Assembly: GCA_029983495.1 (NCBI GenBank)
Contig: JASBZJ010000034.1
Span: 1-12,325, forward strand
Reading direction: 5' to 3'
Source: Porphyromonas sp.
Lineage (GTDB): Bacteria; Bacteroidota; Bacteroidia; Bacteroidales; Porphyromonadaceae
DNA: 12,325 nucleotides
In this document: positions 1 to 7,159 of the stretch, piece after piece
Numbering within the stretch: position 1 is the first letter of the stretch
Layout of the letters: each line of letters starts with the position of its first letter
Translations under genes and position numbers: made by a program
Notes under the pieces: generated by a model
Told to the model about the DNA's origin: nothing
Databases searched by the model: none
What the model saw: only the letters and a program-made list of their open reading frames with translations

Positions 1-119
1 TACCAAATAGATAACAACCTATAATCTGACTTACTGCCGTGCAAAGGTCTCATAAAAATCGATTTCCCTGAGGGCGTTTATATTTTACAGTCCTCCTCGG
101 GAACAGAAAAACTAAACTA

Positions 120-135
120 TATGTTAAGTAACATA
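120..135. repeat. Short dyad-symmetric element
   Basis: TATGTTA (120-126) and TAACATA (129-135) are perfect reverse complements separated by AG. The two-base spacer is too tight for a normal RNA hairpin, so if functional this is more likely a dimeric protein-binding site on DNA. No known operator is recognised. An arm of seven bases is not far above what chance gives over 12 kb, so the functional claim is weak. Confidence 0.25.
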
Positions 136-184
136 CCTGGCGACTGAAAAAGGTGCCTAATCGGCTACGCCCTAGGAAAGCTAC

Positions 185-227
185 GCATAGTCCCCTGCAT
201 GTGAAACGCTATGCTCTAGTTTCATAT
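185..227 (+). other. Possible H-type RNA pseudoknot
   Basis: Stem 1 would pair GCATAG (185-190) with CTATGC (209-214). Stem 2 would pair 199-207 (ATGTGAAAC) with 219-227 (GTTTCATAT), nine pairs including one G-U. The order is stem1-5', 8-base loop, stem2-5', 1-base loop, stem1-3', 4-base loop, stem2-3', which is the classic H-type geometry. The G-U pair exists only in a plus-strand RNA and would be a C-A mismatch on the other strand. No known RNA family is recognised and no plus-strand promoter is evident, so this rests on base-pairing only. Confidence 0.25.
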
Positions 228-257
228 GGTGGAACTTTTCGATACAATAAACATAAC

Positions 258-289
258 GGCTAGTACACGAACCTACGAATGTACTAGCC
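258..289 (-). terminator. Probable uvrB terminator hairpin
   Basis: GGCTAGTACA (258-267) and TGTACTAGCC (280-289) form a perfect 10-bp stem with a 12-base loop, starting 17 bases past the uvrB stop codon. Read on the minus strand, the hairpin is followed by a U-rich but interrupted stretch (GTTATGTTTATTG), so it resembles an intrinsic terminator with an imperfect U-tract. On the plus strand nothing T-rich follows, so the orientation is assigned to uvrB. Confidence 0.55.
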
Positions 290-306
290 TCTGCTAATTA
301 TTGTGC

Positions 307-2466
307 CTAACCTCGTGCATTTAGTTCGTTTAAAACCTTTTCGATAGCAAATGCTTCATCCCTAAGTCGTGCAGCTCTGGTAAAATCGAGTTCCTTTGCA
401 GCAGCATACATTTCCTTACGAGTTGTTTCCAGAAGAACCTCTAGCTTATCGGGCGAAAGGATATTAACCAAAGGATCTACAGCATTATTGGTAAGCTCTC
501 CACTATACGATGTTGGGTATACTTGGTTTTGCTCGTTAGCCTTACGCTGAGCTTCAACGCCACCTGTACCCGTTTTTCCCTTGCCTTTTGCAACGGCTTT
601 GTTGAGGGCTTTTGCCAGCGGACTATCGGAAACGCTAATGTCTTCTTGCATGCTTTTATACTCATCGGCAAGGCTAAAGCTACTTTTTACAGTAGCTCGT
701 GGGGTAATATTGTTTTCTTTATTGTATCTCAATTGTTTTTCTCGGCGCGCTTTTGTTTCATCAAGTGTTTTTTGCATACTTTCGGTTACGATATCGGCAT
801 AAAAGATTACCAACCCCTCGGCATGTCGTGCCGCACGTCCTGCTGTTTGTGTTAAGGAACGGTGCGAGCGCAAGAACCCTTCTTTATCAGCATCGAAAAT
901 AGCTACTAACGAAACCTCGGGTAAGTCGAGACCTTCGCGTAATAAATTTACCCCAACAAGGACATCAAAAACACCTTTACGAAGCTCGTCGAGTATCGCT
1001 ACCCTGTCCAAGGTTTCTACATCGCTGTGTATATAAGCTGTTGCAATTCCATTTCGTTGCAGGTAATCGCTAAGCTCCTCAGCCATACGTTTCGTTAATG
1101 TAGTTACCAGTACACGCTGATGTTTCTTCTTCCTGATACGTATTTCTTCCATTAAGTCGTCTACTTGGTTATCCGTAGAACGAATAACTATTTCGGGGTC
1201 AGGTATGCCAGTAGGGCGAATAATTTGTTCAACAACAATACCCTCGCTACGTTGAAGCTCGTACTCGGCAGGAGTTGCACTTACATAAATAGTTGTACCC
1301 GTCATTTGTTCGAACTCGTTGAAGGTTAAGGGGCGGTTATCCAAAGCTGCAGGTAGCCGAAATCCGTACTCAACGAGGTTTAGTTTTCGAGAGCGGTCGC
1401 CTCCGTACATGGCTCTAATTTGGGGCATTGTTACGTGGCTTTCGTCAACAATCAATAGAAAGTCTTTTGGGAAATAATCCAATAGGCAAAAAGGCTTTTG
1501 ACCAGGTTTTCTACCATCGAAATAGCGACTATAATTTTCAATACCTGTGCAGTAACCTATCTCCTCAATCATTTCCACATCGTAATTCACACGTTCAGTT
1601 AAACGTGTGGCTTCGATACTTTTTCCTGCTTCTTCGAGTTCTCGAACACGAACAACTAAATCGCGCTTTATTTCCTCAATAGCTATAACCGTTTGCTCCT
1701 TGCTGGTTGTAAACAGGTTTGCAGGGTATATTTGTAGTTCGCTAATGGATGATGTTACTTTGCCCGAAAGGGGATGAATTACCCTTATAGCATCAATTTC
1801 GTCGTCCCAAAACTCAATTCTATAGGCAATTCCATTGTACCCCTCAACGGCGGGAAAAACATCAATTGTGTCGCCTTTAACACGGAATGTGCCACTCTCG
1901 AATTGTAACCGTACATTGGTGTAATAAGCCTCACTTAAAAGACGCATAAACTCCCCCCGTTGCATACGTTGACCAACATGTAGATTTATAATACACGAAG
2001 CAAACACTCTGGGGTCAGCCATACCATAAAGGCACGAAACTGACGAAACAATTAGCACATCGCGCCTACCACTTAAAAGTGATGCTGTGGCACGTAACCG
2101 TAACTTTTCGATATCAGCGTTAATGGACATATCCTTAGCGATATAGGTATCGGTTGTTGAAATATATGCCTCGGGTTGATAATAGTCGTAGTACGATACA
2201 AAATACTCCACAGCGTTATTAGGGAAGAACGACTTAAACTCGCCATACAACTGAGCAGCTAAAGTTTTATTATGGCTAACAACGAGGGTGGGGCGATTAA
2301 GTTGCTCCACAACATTAGCCACAGTAAAAGTTTTACCACTACCAGTAACCCCCAACAGCGTTTGGCACTGTTGGTTACGATTTACTCCATCAATAAGTTG
2401 TTTTATAGCTTCGGGCTGATCCCCTGTTGGGGCATACTGAGATGATAGTTGGAAATGGTCGTACAT
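307..2466 (-). CDS. uvrB: Excinuclease ABC subunit UvrB
   Basis: UvrB is the damage-verifying helicase-like subunit of UvrABC nucleotide excision repair. It is loaded by UvrA, opens DNA at the lesion and recruits UvrC. The 719-residue product shows a Walker A GVTGSGKT (39-46), the aromatic beta-hairpin region YYDYYQPEAY (92-101) that inserts between strands, the DESH motif (341-344), a helicase C-terminal part with LLREGLDLPEVSL and QTAGRAARH, and a C-terminal UVR domain (about 672-719) that contacts UvrC. The ATG at 2466 gives the expected N-terminus beginning MYDHFQLSSQYAPTGDQPEA. It is longer than the usual roughly 670-680 residues because of a low-complexity linker, rich in K, G, T and N, between the helicase core and the UVR domain. 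It is transcribed alone, away from the plus-strand genes, with a hairpin just past its stop. All key motifs are intact, so it should be active. Confidence 0.97.
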   Translation of the reverse strand: MYDHFQLSSQYAPTGDQPEAIKQLIDGVNRNQQCQTLLGVTGSGKTFTVANVVEQLNRPTLVVSHNKTLAAQLYGEFKSFFPNNAVEYFVSYYDYYQPEAYISTTDTYIAKDMSINADIEKLRLRATASLLSGRRDVLIVSSVSCLYGMADPRVFASCIINLHVGQRMQRGEFMRLLSEAYYTNVRLQFESGTFRVKGDTIDVFPAVEGYNGIAYRIEFWDDEIDAIRVIHPLSGKVTSSISELQIYPANLFTTSKEQTVIAIEEIKRDLVVRVRELEEAGKSIEATRLTERVNYDVEMIEEIGYCTGIENYSRYFDGRKPGQKPFCLLDYFPKDFLLIVDESHVTMPQIRAMYGGDRSRKLNLVEYGFRLPAALDNRPLTFNEFEQMTGTTIYVSATPAEYELQRSEGIVVEQIIRPTGIPDPEIVIRSTDNQVDDLMEEIRIRKKKHQRVLVTTLTKRMAEELSDYLQRNGIATAYIHSDVETLDRVAILDELRKGVFDVLVGVNLLREGLDLPEVSLVAIFDADKEGFLRSHRSLTQTAGRAARHAEGLVIFYADIVTESMQKTLDETKARREKQLRYNKENNITPRATVKSSFSLADEYKSMQEDISVSDSPLAKALNKAVAKGKGKTGTGGVEAQRKANEQNQVYPTSYSGELTNNAVDPLVNILSPDKLEVLLETTRKEMYAAAKELDFTRAARLRDEAFAIEKVLNELNARG

Positions 2467-2483
2467 TACTTTTAATTCAGATT

Positions 2484-2520
2484 CAAATGCTATTTGGCGA
2501 CAATAAAGACCAATACAAAG
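2484..2520 (-). promoter_or_regulatory. Possible uvrB promoter
   Basis: On the minus strand, upstream of the uvrB ATG, TAGCATTTG (2492-2484) resembles the Bacteroidota -7 box TAnnTTTG with one extra base. A CTTTG (2520-2516) lies 23 bases further upstream, as a -33-like element. The non-consensus spacing inside the -7 box makes this tentative. No SOS or LexA-type dyad is visible nearby. Confidence 0.25.
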
Positions 2521-2589
2521 ATAACCATCTCATAACAAAGGGCAGGTGCATAACCTACAAGAAAGATCACAAAATTGATTGCTATGTTG

Positions 2590-2597
2590 TACCTTTG
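2590..2597 (+). promoter_or_regulatory. -7 box of a Bacteroidota-type promoter
   Basis: TACCTTTG matches the TAnnTTTG consensus of the major sigma factor in Bacteroides and relatives. It lies 36 bases before the ATG of the META-domain gene, predicting transcription start near 2604 and a leader of about 30 bases. No clear TTTG -33 element stands at the preferred distance; a TTG at 2575-2577 is too close. A small hairpin, GGCAA (2606-2610) with TTGCC (2616-2620), falls in the predicted leader. Confidence 0.45.
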
Positions 2598-2633
2598 CCG
2601 ACAGTGGCAACTAATTTGCCTCACTAGTATAAT

Positions 2634-3122
2634 ATGACAACAAAAAAAAGATGGATAATAAATACAATGGCCGTAGTAGTTGCTTTACTACAAGGAATGC
2701 TACTATTAAATGGCTGTGGTGTAACAAAGAAAGGTGGCACTGACCGCTTTGATGGGAATTGGAAGATTGCCAAAATGAGCGGACACGAAATAATGCGAAA
2801 AAGTGCTAGCGATGACGTAATGACCTTTAGCTTCGATTTCGAAGAAATGCAAGCAGGGGGCTTTGGCTTCTGTAACTCGTATGGCGCAAGTTTTACCCTC
2901 GATAAATCAACGGGGATATGCACTTTCGGTCCCGTATTTAGTACACGTGTTGGTTGTGAAGGGAATAATGCAGAATCGGTACTTTCGCAACTCCTGCAAA
3001 AAACCAAACTAATTGTTCGAAAAGGCAACAACCTACTGTTCTACGACAACACGAAAGCGCAAGGAACACCTTTGCTTGAGATGGAACTAGTAAAAGGCAC
3101 AAAACAATCCACAATAAAATAA
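2634..3122 (+). CDS. META-domain lipoprotein (HslJ-like)
   Basis: This 162-residue protein has a charged n-region (TKKR), a hydrophobic stretch (residues 8-25) and a lipobox-like LLNGC ending at Cys28, so it is probably a lipoprotein. Residues about 38-152 fit the META domain (HslJ/DUF306-like): an opening GNWKI, a central GFCNSYGASF resembling the family's GCNxYxGxY, then FGPVFSTRVGC, matching the usual FGP-x(2)-TR-x(2)-C pattern, with paired cysteines Cys80 and Cys108. META proteins are small eight-stranded envelope proteins; HslJ is linked to heat shock and novobiocin resistance in E. coli, but the function here is unknown. It is divergent from uvrB behind its own TAnnTTTG promoter, and 85 bases separate it from the peptidase gene with no clear terminator, so read-through is possible. 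The family call is good, the role unassigned. Confidence 0.75.
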   Translation: MTTKKRWIINTMAVVVALLQGMLLLNGCGVTKKGGTDRFDGNWKIAKMSGHEIMRKSASDDVMTFSFDFEEMQAGGFGFCNSYGASFTLDKSTGICTFGPVFSTRVGCEGNNAESVLSQLLQKTKLIVRKGNNLLFYDNTKAQGTPLLEMELVKGTKQSTIK

Positions 3123-3207
3123 GAACAGGAGCATAACACCCGAGGTAGAAGCTTACTGCTATATTACCACTCATGGGGTACGTTAGGAATCCTTTCCATT
3201 AAAACCA

Positions 3208-5403
3208 ATGATGAAACAAAAATACGCATACAAGCAATACTTGGTTTTGCTAGGTATATTATGCTTATCCCTAGTAGCCCAGGGGCAGAACGGAACAACC
3301 CCCCTAACCCTAAAAGGTATTATTTATGGCGAGTTCCGTGCTAAACCTGCAGGCATAACTTTTAAAGTTGCTGAGGGGGGTGCATACTACACAACGATTT
3401 CAGCCGATCGAAAAAAGATTGAACAATATAGCTTTGAGACGGGGAAACTCTCAAAGGTGTTGTTCGACCTATCGAACATGAAAAATACTTGTGGAGTAAA
3501 GGAAATTGAGGAGTATGATATAGCTCCTGGCGGTAACGAAATACTTATTTACACTAATGTGGAATACATTTATAGGCGTTCATGGCAAGCCGACGCCTTT
3601 CGTTACGATGTTCGAAGGAACCAGCTTTCCCCTTTGAGCAATACCCCAGGAAAGGTTATGATTCCTACTTTTAGCCCTAACGCTCGCATGGTTGCTTTTG
3701 TTAGGAATAACAACATATATATACGCAAGTTCGACTTCGATACTGAAGTTGCGGTTACTACCGATGGTAAATTCGGAAGCATAATTAATGGCACCACCGA
3801 CTGGGTATATGAAGAAGAATTTACAGCAACAAAGCTACTTTCATGGAGCAGTAATGGAGAGTATTTGGCATATGCTCGCTTTGACGAAACTGAAGTTCTT
3901 CAGTATGGGTTTCAAATTTACGACTTCAATAACCATACCCCACTAACATATCAATATAAATATCCTTGTGCAGGAGAAAAGAACTCTACCTACTCGTTGC
4001 ATGTATATAATGTTAATGACAAGGTGAGCCGAACGGTAAACCTGCCAGTTGAAAAGGATAGCTACATGCCTCGTATTGAATTTACCTCGATGGGAGGCGA
4101 ACTCGCCGCCATAACCTTAAATCGCCTGCAAAACGAAATGAAGCTTTTCCTGATTAACCCAGCAACACTTGTACCTCGTGTAGCTTTAGTTGAAAAGGAT
4201 AAATGTTATGTTGATGAAAACTGTATAAGTACCCTTGCCATAACTAGCAATAACTTTATTATGATTAGTGAACGCGGAGGGTATGCTCAGGTTTATAGCT
4301 TCGATAAAAATGGGCAACAAATACGTTGCCTTACGCCTGGTAATTACGATGTAACCACAATTTATGGCGTTGATAATAACGGAAATGTATATTACCAAGC
4401 TGCTGACGAAACCCCTATTGCTAGGCGCATCTTTAAAGTTACCCCTAAAGGGAAAATAACACTTTTGGCAGGTGAACGAGGTATGAATAATGCAACTTTT
4501 AGTAGCGACTTCAGCTTTTTCCTTCGTTCACGTTCGAATCGTGAAATGCCTCCAATTTACACGGTTGTAAATGCTCGAAACGGCAAAACTGTTCGTACCC
4601 TCGAAAGTAACGAAGCTCTCAAACAAAAACTTGCAAAGTACCGGTTCCGCCCAGCTGAATTCGAAACTATTAAATTGGTAAATGGTGTTTCGGTTAACGC
4701 TTATATTATTAAACCTTCGAACTTTGACGCTAACAAAAAGTATCCGCTTTTAATGGTTCAGTACAGTGGTCCGAATTCGCAGGAAGTTTTGGATCATTAC
4801 GAAATGGATTGGACGAACTACTTGGCCGAACAAGGTTATATCGTTGCTTGTGTAGATGGGCGTGGAACAGGTGCTCGTGGCACAGAATGGCGAAAATGCA
4901 CTTACCAACAGTTAGGAATACTAGAATCGGACGATCAAATTGCAGCTGCGAAAACCTTAGCTAAGCTACCATACATTGATGAAAATCGTATGGCCATTTG
5001 GGGGTGGAGCTTTGGTGGGTATAATACCTTACTTTGCCTATGCCGAGGCGAGGGAACCTTTAAAGCTGGAATAGCTGTTGCACCAGTAACAGATTGGCAT
5101 TTTTATGATACTATCTACACGGAACGCTTCTTGCGTACGCCCCAACAAAACCCCTCGGGGTACACAAGCGGAGCTCCGCTAAAGCTTGCTCGTAACCTAA
5201 AAGGCGAATTACTTATTATCCATGGCACTGCTGATGATAATGTTCACCTTCGCAATACTTTACTATTTACTGAAGAACTCGTTCAGGCCAATATCCCATT
5301 TGAAATGGCTGTTTACCCTAATCGTAACCATAGTATTTATGGAGGTAACACTAGGTTACACTTGTTTGAACGAAAAATAGATTTCCTAAAACGGAAGCTA
5401 TAA
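3208..5403 (+). CDS. S9B dipeptidyl peptidase IV family protein
   Basis: A 731-residue secreted serine peptidase expected to remove N-terminal X-Pro or X-Ala dipeptides in the periplasm. A signal peptide (residues 1 to about 24-26, LVAQG before the Q) precedes a beta-propeller DPPIV_N domain (about 95-440) and an alpha/beta-hydrolase S9 domain (about 500-731). The triad is visible and correctly spaced: Ser601 in GWSFGGY, Asp676 in HGTADDNVH and His708 in NRNHSIYGG. The DWVYEEEF motif (198-205) carries the Glu203-Glu204 pair equivalent to the one that binds the substrate amino terminus in human DPP4, arguing for true dipeptidyl aminopeptidase activity rather than another S9 specificity. Tyr519 (VQYSGPNSQ) fits the oxyanion-hole tyrosine. 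The start could equally be the second ATG at 3211. It lies 13 bases before lipA and is probably co-transcribed with it. Human-type DPP4 numbering is from family knowledge; activity is inferred. Confidence 0.93.
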   Translation: MMKQKYAYKQYLVLLGILCLSLVAQGQNGTTPLTLKGIIYGEFRAKPAGITFKVAEGGAYYTTISADRKKIEQYSFETGKLSKVLFDLSNMKNTCGVKEIEEYDIAPGGNEILIYTNVEYIYRRSWQADAFRYDVRRNQLSPLSNTPGKVMIPTFSPNARMVAFVRNNNIYIRKFDFDTEVAVTTDGKFGSIINGTTDWVYEEEFTATKLLSWSSNGEYLAYARFDETEVLQYGFQIYDFNNHTPLTYQYKYPCAGEKNSTYSLHVYNVNDKVSRTVNLPVEKDSYMPRIEFTSMGGELAAITLNRLQNEMKLFLINPATLVPRVALVEKDKCYVDENCISTLAITSNNFIMISERGGYAQVYSFDKNGQQIRCLTPGNYDVTTIYGVDNNGNVYYQAADETPIARRIFKVTPKGKITLLAGERGMNNATFSSDFSFFLRSRSNREMPPIYTVVNARNGKTVRTLESNEALKQKLAKYRFRPAEFETIKLVNGVSVNAYIIKPSNFDANKKYPLLMVQYSGPNSQEVLDHYEMDWTNYLAEQGYIVACVDGRGTGARGTEWRKCTYQQLGILESDDQIAAAKTLAKLPYIDENRMAIWGWSFGGYNTLLCLCRGEGTFKAGIAVAPVTDWHFYDTIYTERFLRTPQQNPSGYTSGAPLKLARNLKGELLIIHGTADDNVHLRNTLLFTEELVQANIPFEMAVYPNRNHSIYGGNTRLHLFERKIDFLKRKL

Positions 5404-5416
5404 GCTTACCTTGGGT

Positions 5417-6391
5417 ATGGATCTGAAGGAACTGAAGTTAAAAGAACCCCAAAAAAACGAAGGAAAATACCTTCGTAAACCCGAATGGTTGAAAGTTTCC
5501 ATTGGGGGAAACTCACTAACCTACGGTAACACACGCAATATTATTCAGGGTCATTGCTTGCACACCATTTGTGCAAGCGGAAAGTGCCCCAACCAAGGTG
5601 AATGTTGGAGCCGAGGAACTGCTTCGTTTATGATTGGAGGCGATATATGTACACGTTGTTGCCGTTTCTGTAATACTAAGTCGGGCAAACCCCTCCCCCT
5701 CGACCCCATGGAACCCCTTAACATTGCAAAAAGCATTGTTGCAATGAACTTAAAACACGCTGTAATAACCAGCGTTGATAGAGATGACCTGCCCGATGGT
5801 GGAAGCCAGCATTGGAAGGAAACCCTGCTAGCAATACATAAGCTTGCACCATCGGTAACATGCGAGGTGCTTATACCCGACTTTAAGGGGAACACGGTAG
5901 CTATCGATAACATCCTTGATGCGGGTGCCAACATAGTTTCGCATAATATGGAAACTGTTCGTCGGCTTACTCCCACGGTGCGTAGCGTAGCTACTTATCA
6001 AGGTAGTTTAAACGTTCTTAGTTATATTGCCTCGAAAGGGATCACTACTAAAACAGGTATTATGCTTGGTTTAGGTGAAACTACGAGCGAAGTACTTGAA
6101 CTTTTCGATGATGTTCTGCAAACTGGAGCAAGTATTATAACCATTGGACAATATCTTCAGCCTACACGAAAGCATATTCCCGTTCAGGAATATATAACTC
6201 CTAAGCAATTTGACGAATATAAAGCAATAGCTCTTGAAAAAGGGTTCAAGTACGTCGAAAGTGGACCTCTTGTTCGTAGTTCTTATCATGCCGAAGAGCA
6301 CCTCGAAGGTGTACACCAGATATCTTCCCCTAGAAACAAAAGTTGTTGTAACACAAAAGTTCCTTTAACGCTCAACAAATTGGGGAAGTAG
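5417..6391 (+). CDS. lipA: Lipoyl synthase LipA
   Basis: LipA is a radical SAM enzyme that inserts two sulfurs into octanoyl groups on the lipoyl domains of 2-oxoacid dehydrogenases and the glycine cleavage H protein. The 324-residue product has the auxiliary-cluster motif C-x4-C-x5-C (Cys52, 57, 63), the radical SAM motif C-x3-C-x2-C (Cys78, 82, 85) within GDICTRCCRFCNT, and the RSSYHA motif (287-292) that supplies the serine ligand of the auxiliary cluster. An additional cysteine at 81 sits inside the radical SAM loop. The tail after HLEG (299-324) is longer than in many LipA proteins and has a CC pair at 310-311. I chose the ATG at 5417; an in-frame TTG at 5411 would add two residues. No lipB is visible in the window. 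coaX follows after nine bases. A perfect 9-bp inverted repeat lies inside codons 47-54. Confidence 0.95.
   Translation: MDLKELKLKEPQKNEGKYLRKPEWLKVSIGGNSLTYGNTRNIIQGHCLHTICASGKCPNQGECWSRGTASFMIGGDICTRCCRFCNTKSGKPLPLDPMEPLNIAKSIVAMNLKHAVITSVDRDDLPDGGSQHWKETLLAIHKLAPSVTCEVLIPDFKGNTVAIDNILDAGANIVSHNMETVRRLTPTVRSVATYQGSLNVLSYIASKGITTKTGIMLGLGETTSEVLELFDDVLQTGASIITIGQYLQPTRKHIPVQEYITPKQFDEYKAIALEKGFKYVESGPLVRSSYHAEEHLEGVHQISSPRNKSCCNTKVPLTLNKLGK
5556..5578 (+). repeat. Perfect 9-bp inverted repeat within lipA
   Basis: GCTTGCACA (5556-5564) and TGTGCAAGC (5570-5578) pair perfectly around CCATT. It lies in codons 47-54 and covers the first auxiliary-cluster cysteine. By rough calculation a 9-bp repeat with a short loop is expected about 0.3 times by chance in 12 kb, so it may be accidental. 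Confidence 0.35.
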
Positions 6392-6400
6392 TAACATTAT

Positions 6401-7159
6401 ATGGAGAAATCGCATATCAATCTACTTATCGACCGAGGAAACTCTTTTTGTAAATTAGCAACCGCCACAAACGGTATAATATCCCCCATTGCAATTTACC
6501 AAAAGCTGACCCCTGAAATTCTTGAACAGTACTTCTCGAAAAGCTGTGTATCATCTGTTTCATCGATTTATTGTCAAGTTGGTACAGCCGATGAAAAAGC
6601 CATCGAATATTTAGCAAGACACTCGGTCAACTTCGTAAAACTTGAAAGCAAAACACGTGTGCCCCTAACCAGTATCCGTTATGACCGCGAAAAGCTTGGA
6701 GCTGATAGGCTCGCTCTTGCTGTTGGAGCTTTTTACTTATACCCCAATCAAGCCTCGTTAATTATCGACATTGGCACTGCTATTACATACGACTTTATCG
6801 ACGCTGAAGGAAATTACCTCGGGGGCGATATAAGCGCAGGACCACGTACTCGAAGCCGAAGCCTAACAGAAGCGACTGCTGAATTGCCGGAAGTAGACTT
6901 TATGATTTCTGACCTTAACAATACTTTTGCAGATACTACTGTCAAAGCTATTGCTAATGGTATAACAAGGGGGATAATTGCTGAGATTGAAAGCTATATA
7001 CAACGAGCTTCCGAACTTTCGCCCACGTTCAACACTATCATTACTGGAGGATATGGGCCATTTTTTGCAAATAGAATAAAAAACAAGACCTTTGCAATAC
7101 CAAACTTGCTAATGGTCGGATTAAACAAGATATTGCAGCACAATGACAATAAAGAATAA
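6401..7159 (+). CDS. coaX: Type III pantothenate kinase CoaX
   Basis: CoaX phosphorylates pantothenate in the first step of coenzyme A synthesis; this ASKHA-fold type needs a monovalent cation and resists CoA feedback. The 252-residue product shows the phosphate-binding DRGNS (11-15), the REKLGADRLALAVGAF segment with the proposed catalytic Asp102, the IDIGTAITYDFID strand-loop (122-134), a GGDISAGPR loop (141-149) and a late ITGG (214-217) followed by NLLMVGLNKIL. Length is normal for the family. The GG-x-I-x-AGPR loop departs from the usual GG-x-I-x-PG-L, so the proline-glycine of that turn is altered, but nothing obviously disables the enzyme. Its last 17 bases overlap the start of the outer-membrane protein gene in another frame, implying coupled translation. 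It sits nine bases behind lipA in the same transcript. Confidence 0.92.
   Translation: MEKSHINLLIDRGNSFCKLATATNGIISPIAIYQKLTPEILEQYFSKSCVSSVSSIYCQVGTADEKAIEYLARHSVNFVKLESKTRVPLTSIRYDREKLGADRLALAVGAFYLYPNQASLIIDIGTAITYDFIDAEGNYLGGDISAGPRTRSRSLTEATAELPEVDFMISDLNNTFADTTVKAIANGITRGIIAEIESYIQRASELSPTFNTIITGGYGPFFANRIKNKTFAIPNLLMVGLNKILQHNDNKE

Larger units (their letters stand above)
1..306. other. Non-coding region downstream of uvrB
   Basis: All three plus frames meet a stop within the first 25 bases, and no frame on either strand holds a convincing gene. What it does hold is a 7-bp dyad with a 2-base spacer at 120-135, interlocking complementary segments at 185-227 that could form an H-type pseudoknot, and a hairpin at 258-289 placed to end uvrB transcription. 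A short minus-strand frame opens with ATG at 53-51 and runs off the window edge after 17 codons, which is too little to call. I see no tRNA-, tmRNA- or SRP-like consensus. Confidence 0.6.

Noticed and set aside
1..53. Minus-strand frame starting ATG at 53-51 (MRPLHGSKSDYRLLSIW) open to the window edge
   Set aside because: Only 17 codons, no recognisable motif, and no clear promoter match; needs sequence left of the window.
132..263. Plus-strand stop-free stretch of 43 codons ending in TAG, containing RYALVSYGGTF
   Set aside because: No ATG start, no family resemblance, and stretches of this length arise by chance. The YAL residues recall a tmRNA tag, but no tmRNA ends are present.
523..855. 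Plus-strand open frames opposite uvrB
   Set aside because: They lie antisense to a fully conserved gene and show no family motifs or export signals; shadow frames.
1588..1609. Eight-base perfect inverted repeat (CACACGTT/AACGTGTG) within uvrB
   Set aside because: About one such repeat with a short loop is expected by chance in 12 kb, and it lies mid-gene with no junction nearby.
2624..3031. Minus-strand open frame opposite the META-domain gene
   Set aside because: The plus frame has a lipobox and META motifs; the minus frame has none.
5395..5407. AAGCT-ATA-AGCTT dyad over the peptidase stop codon
   Set aside because: Five-base arms are far too short to stand out from chance.
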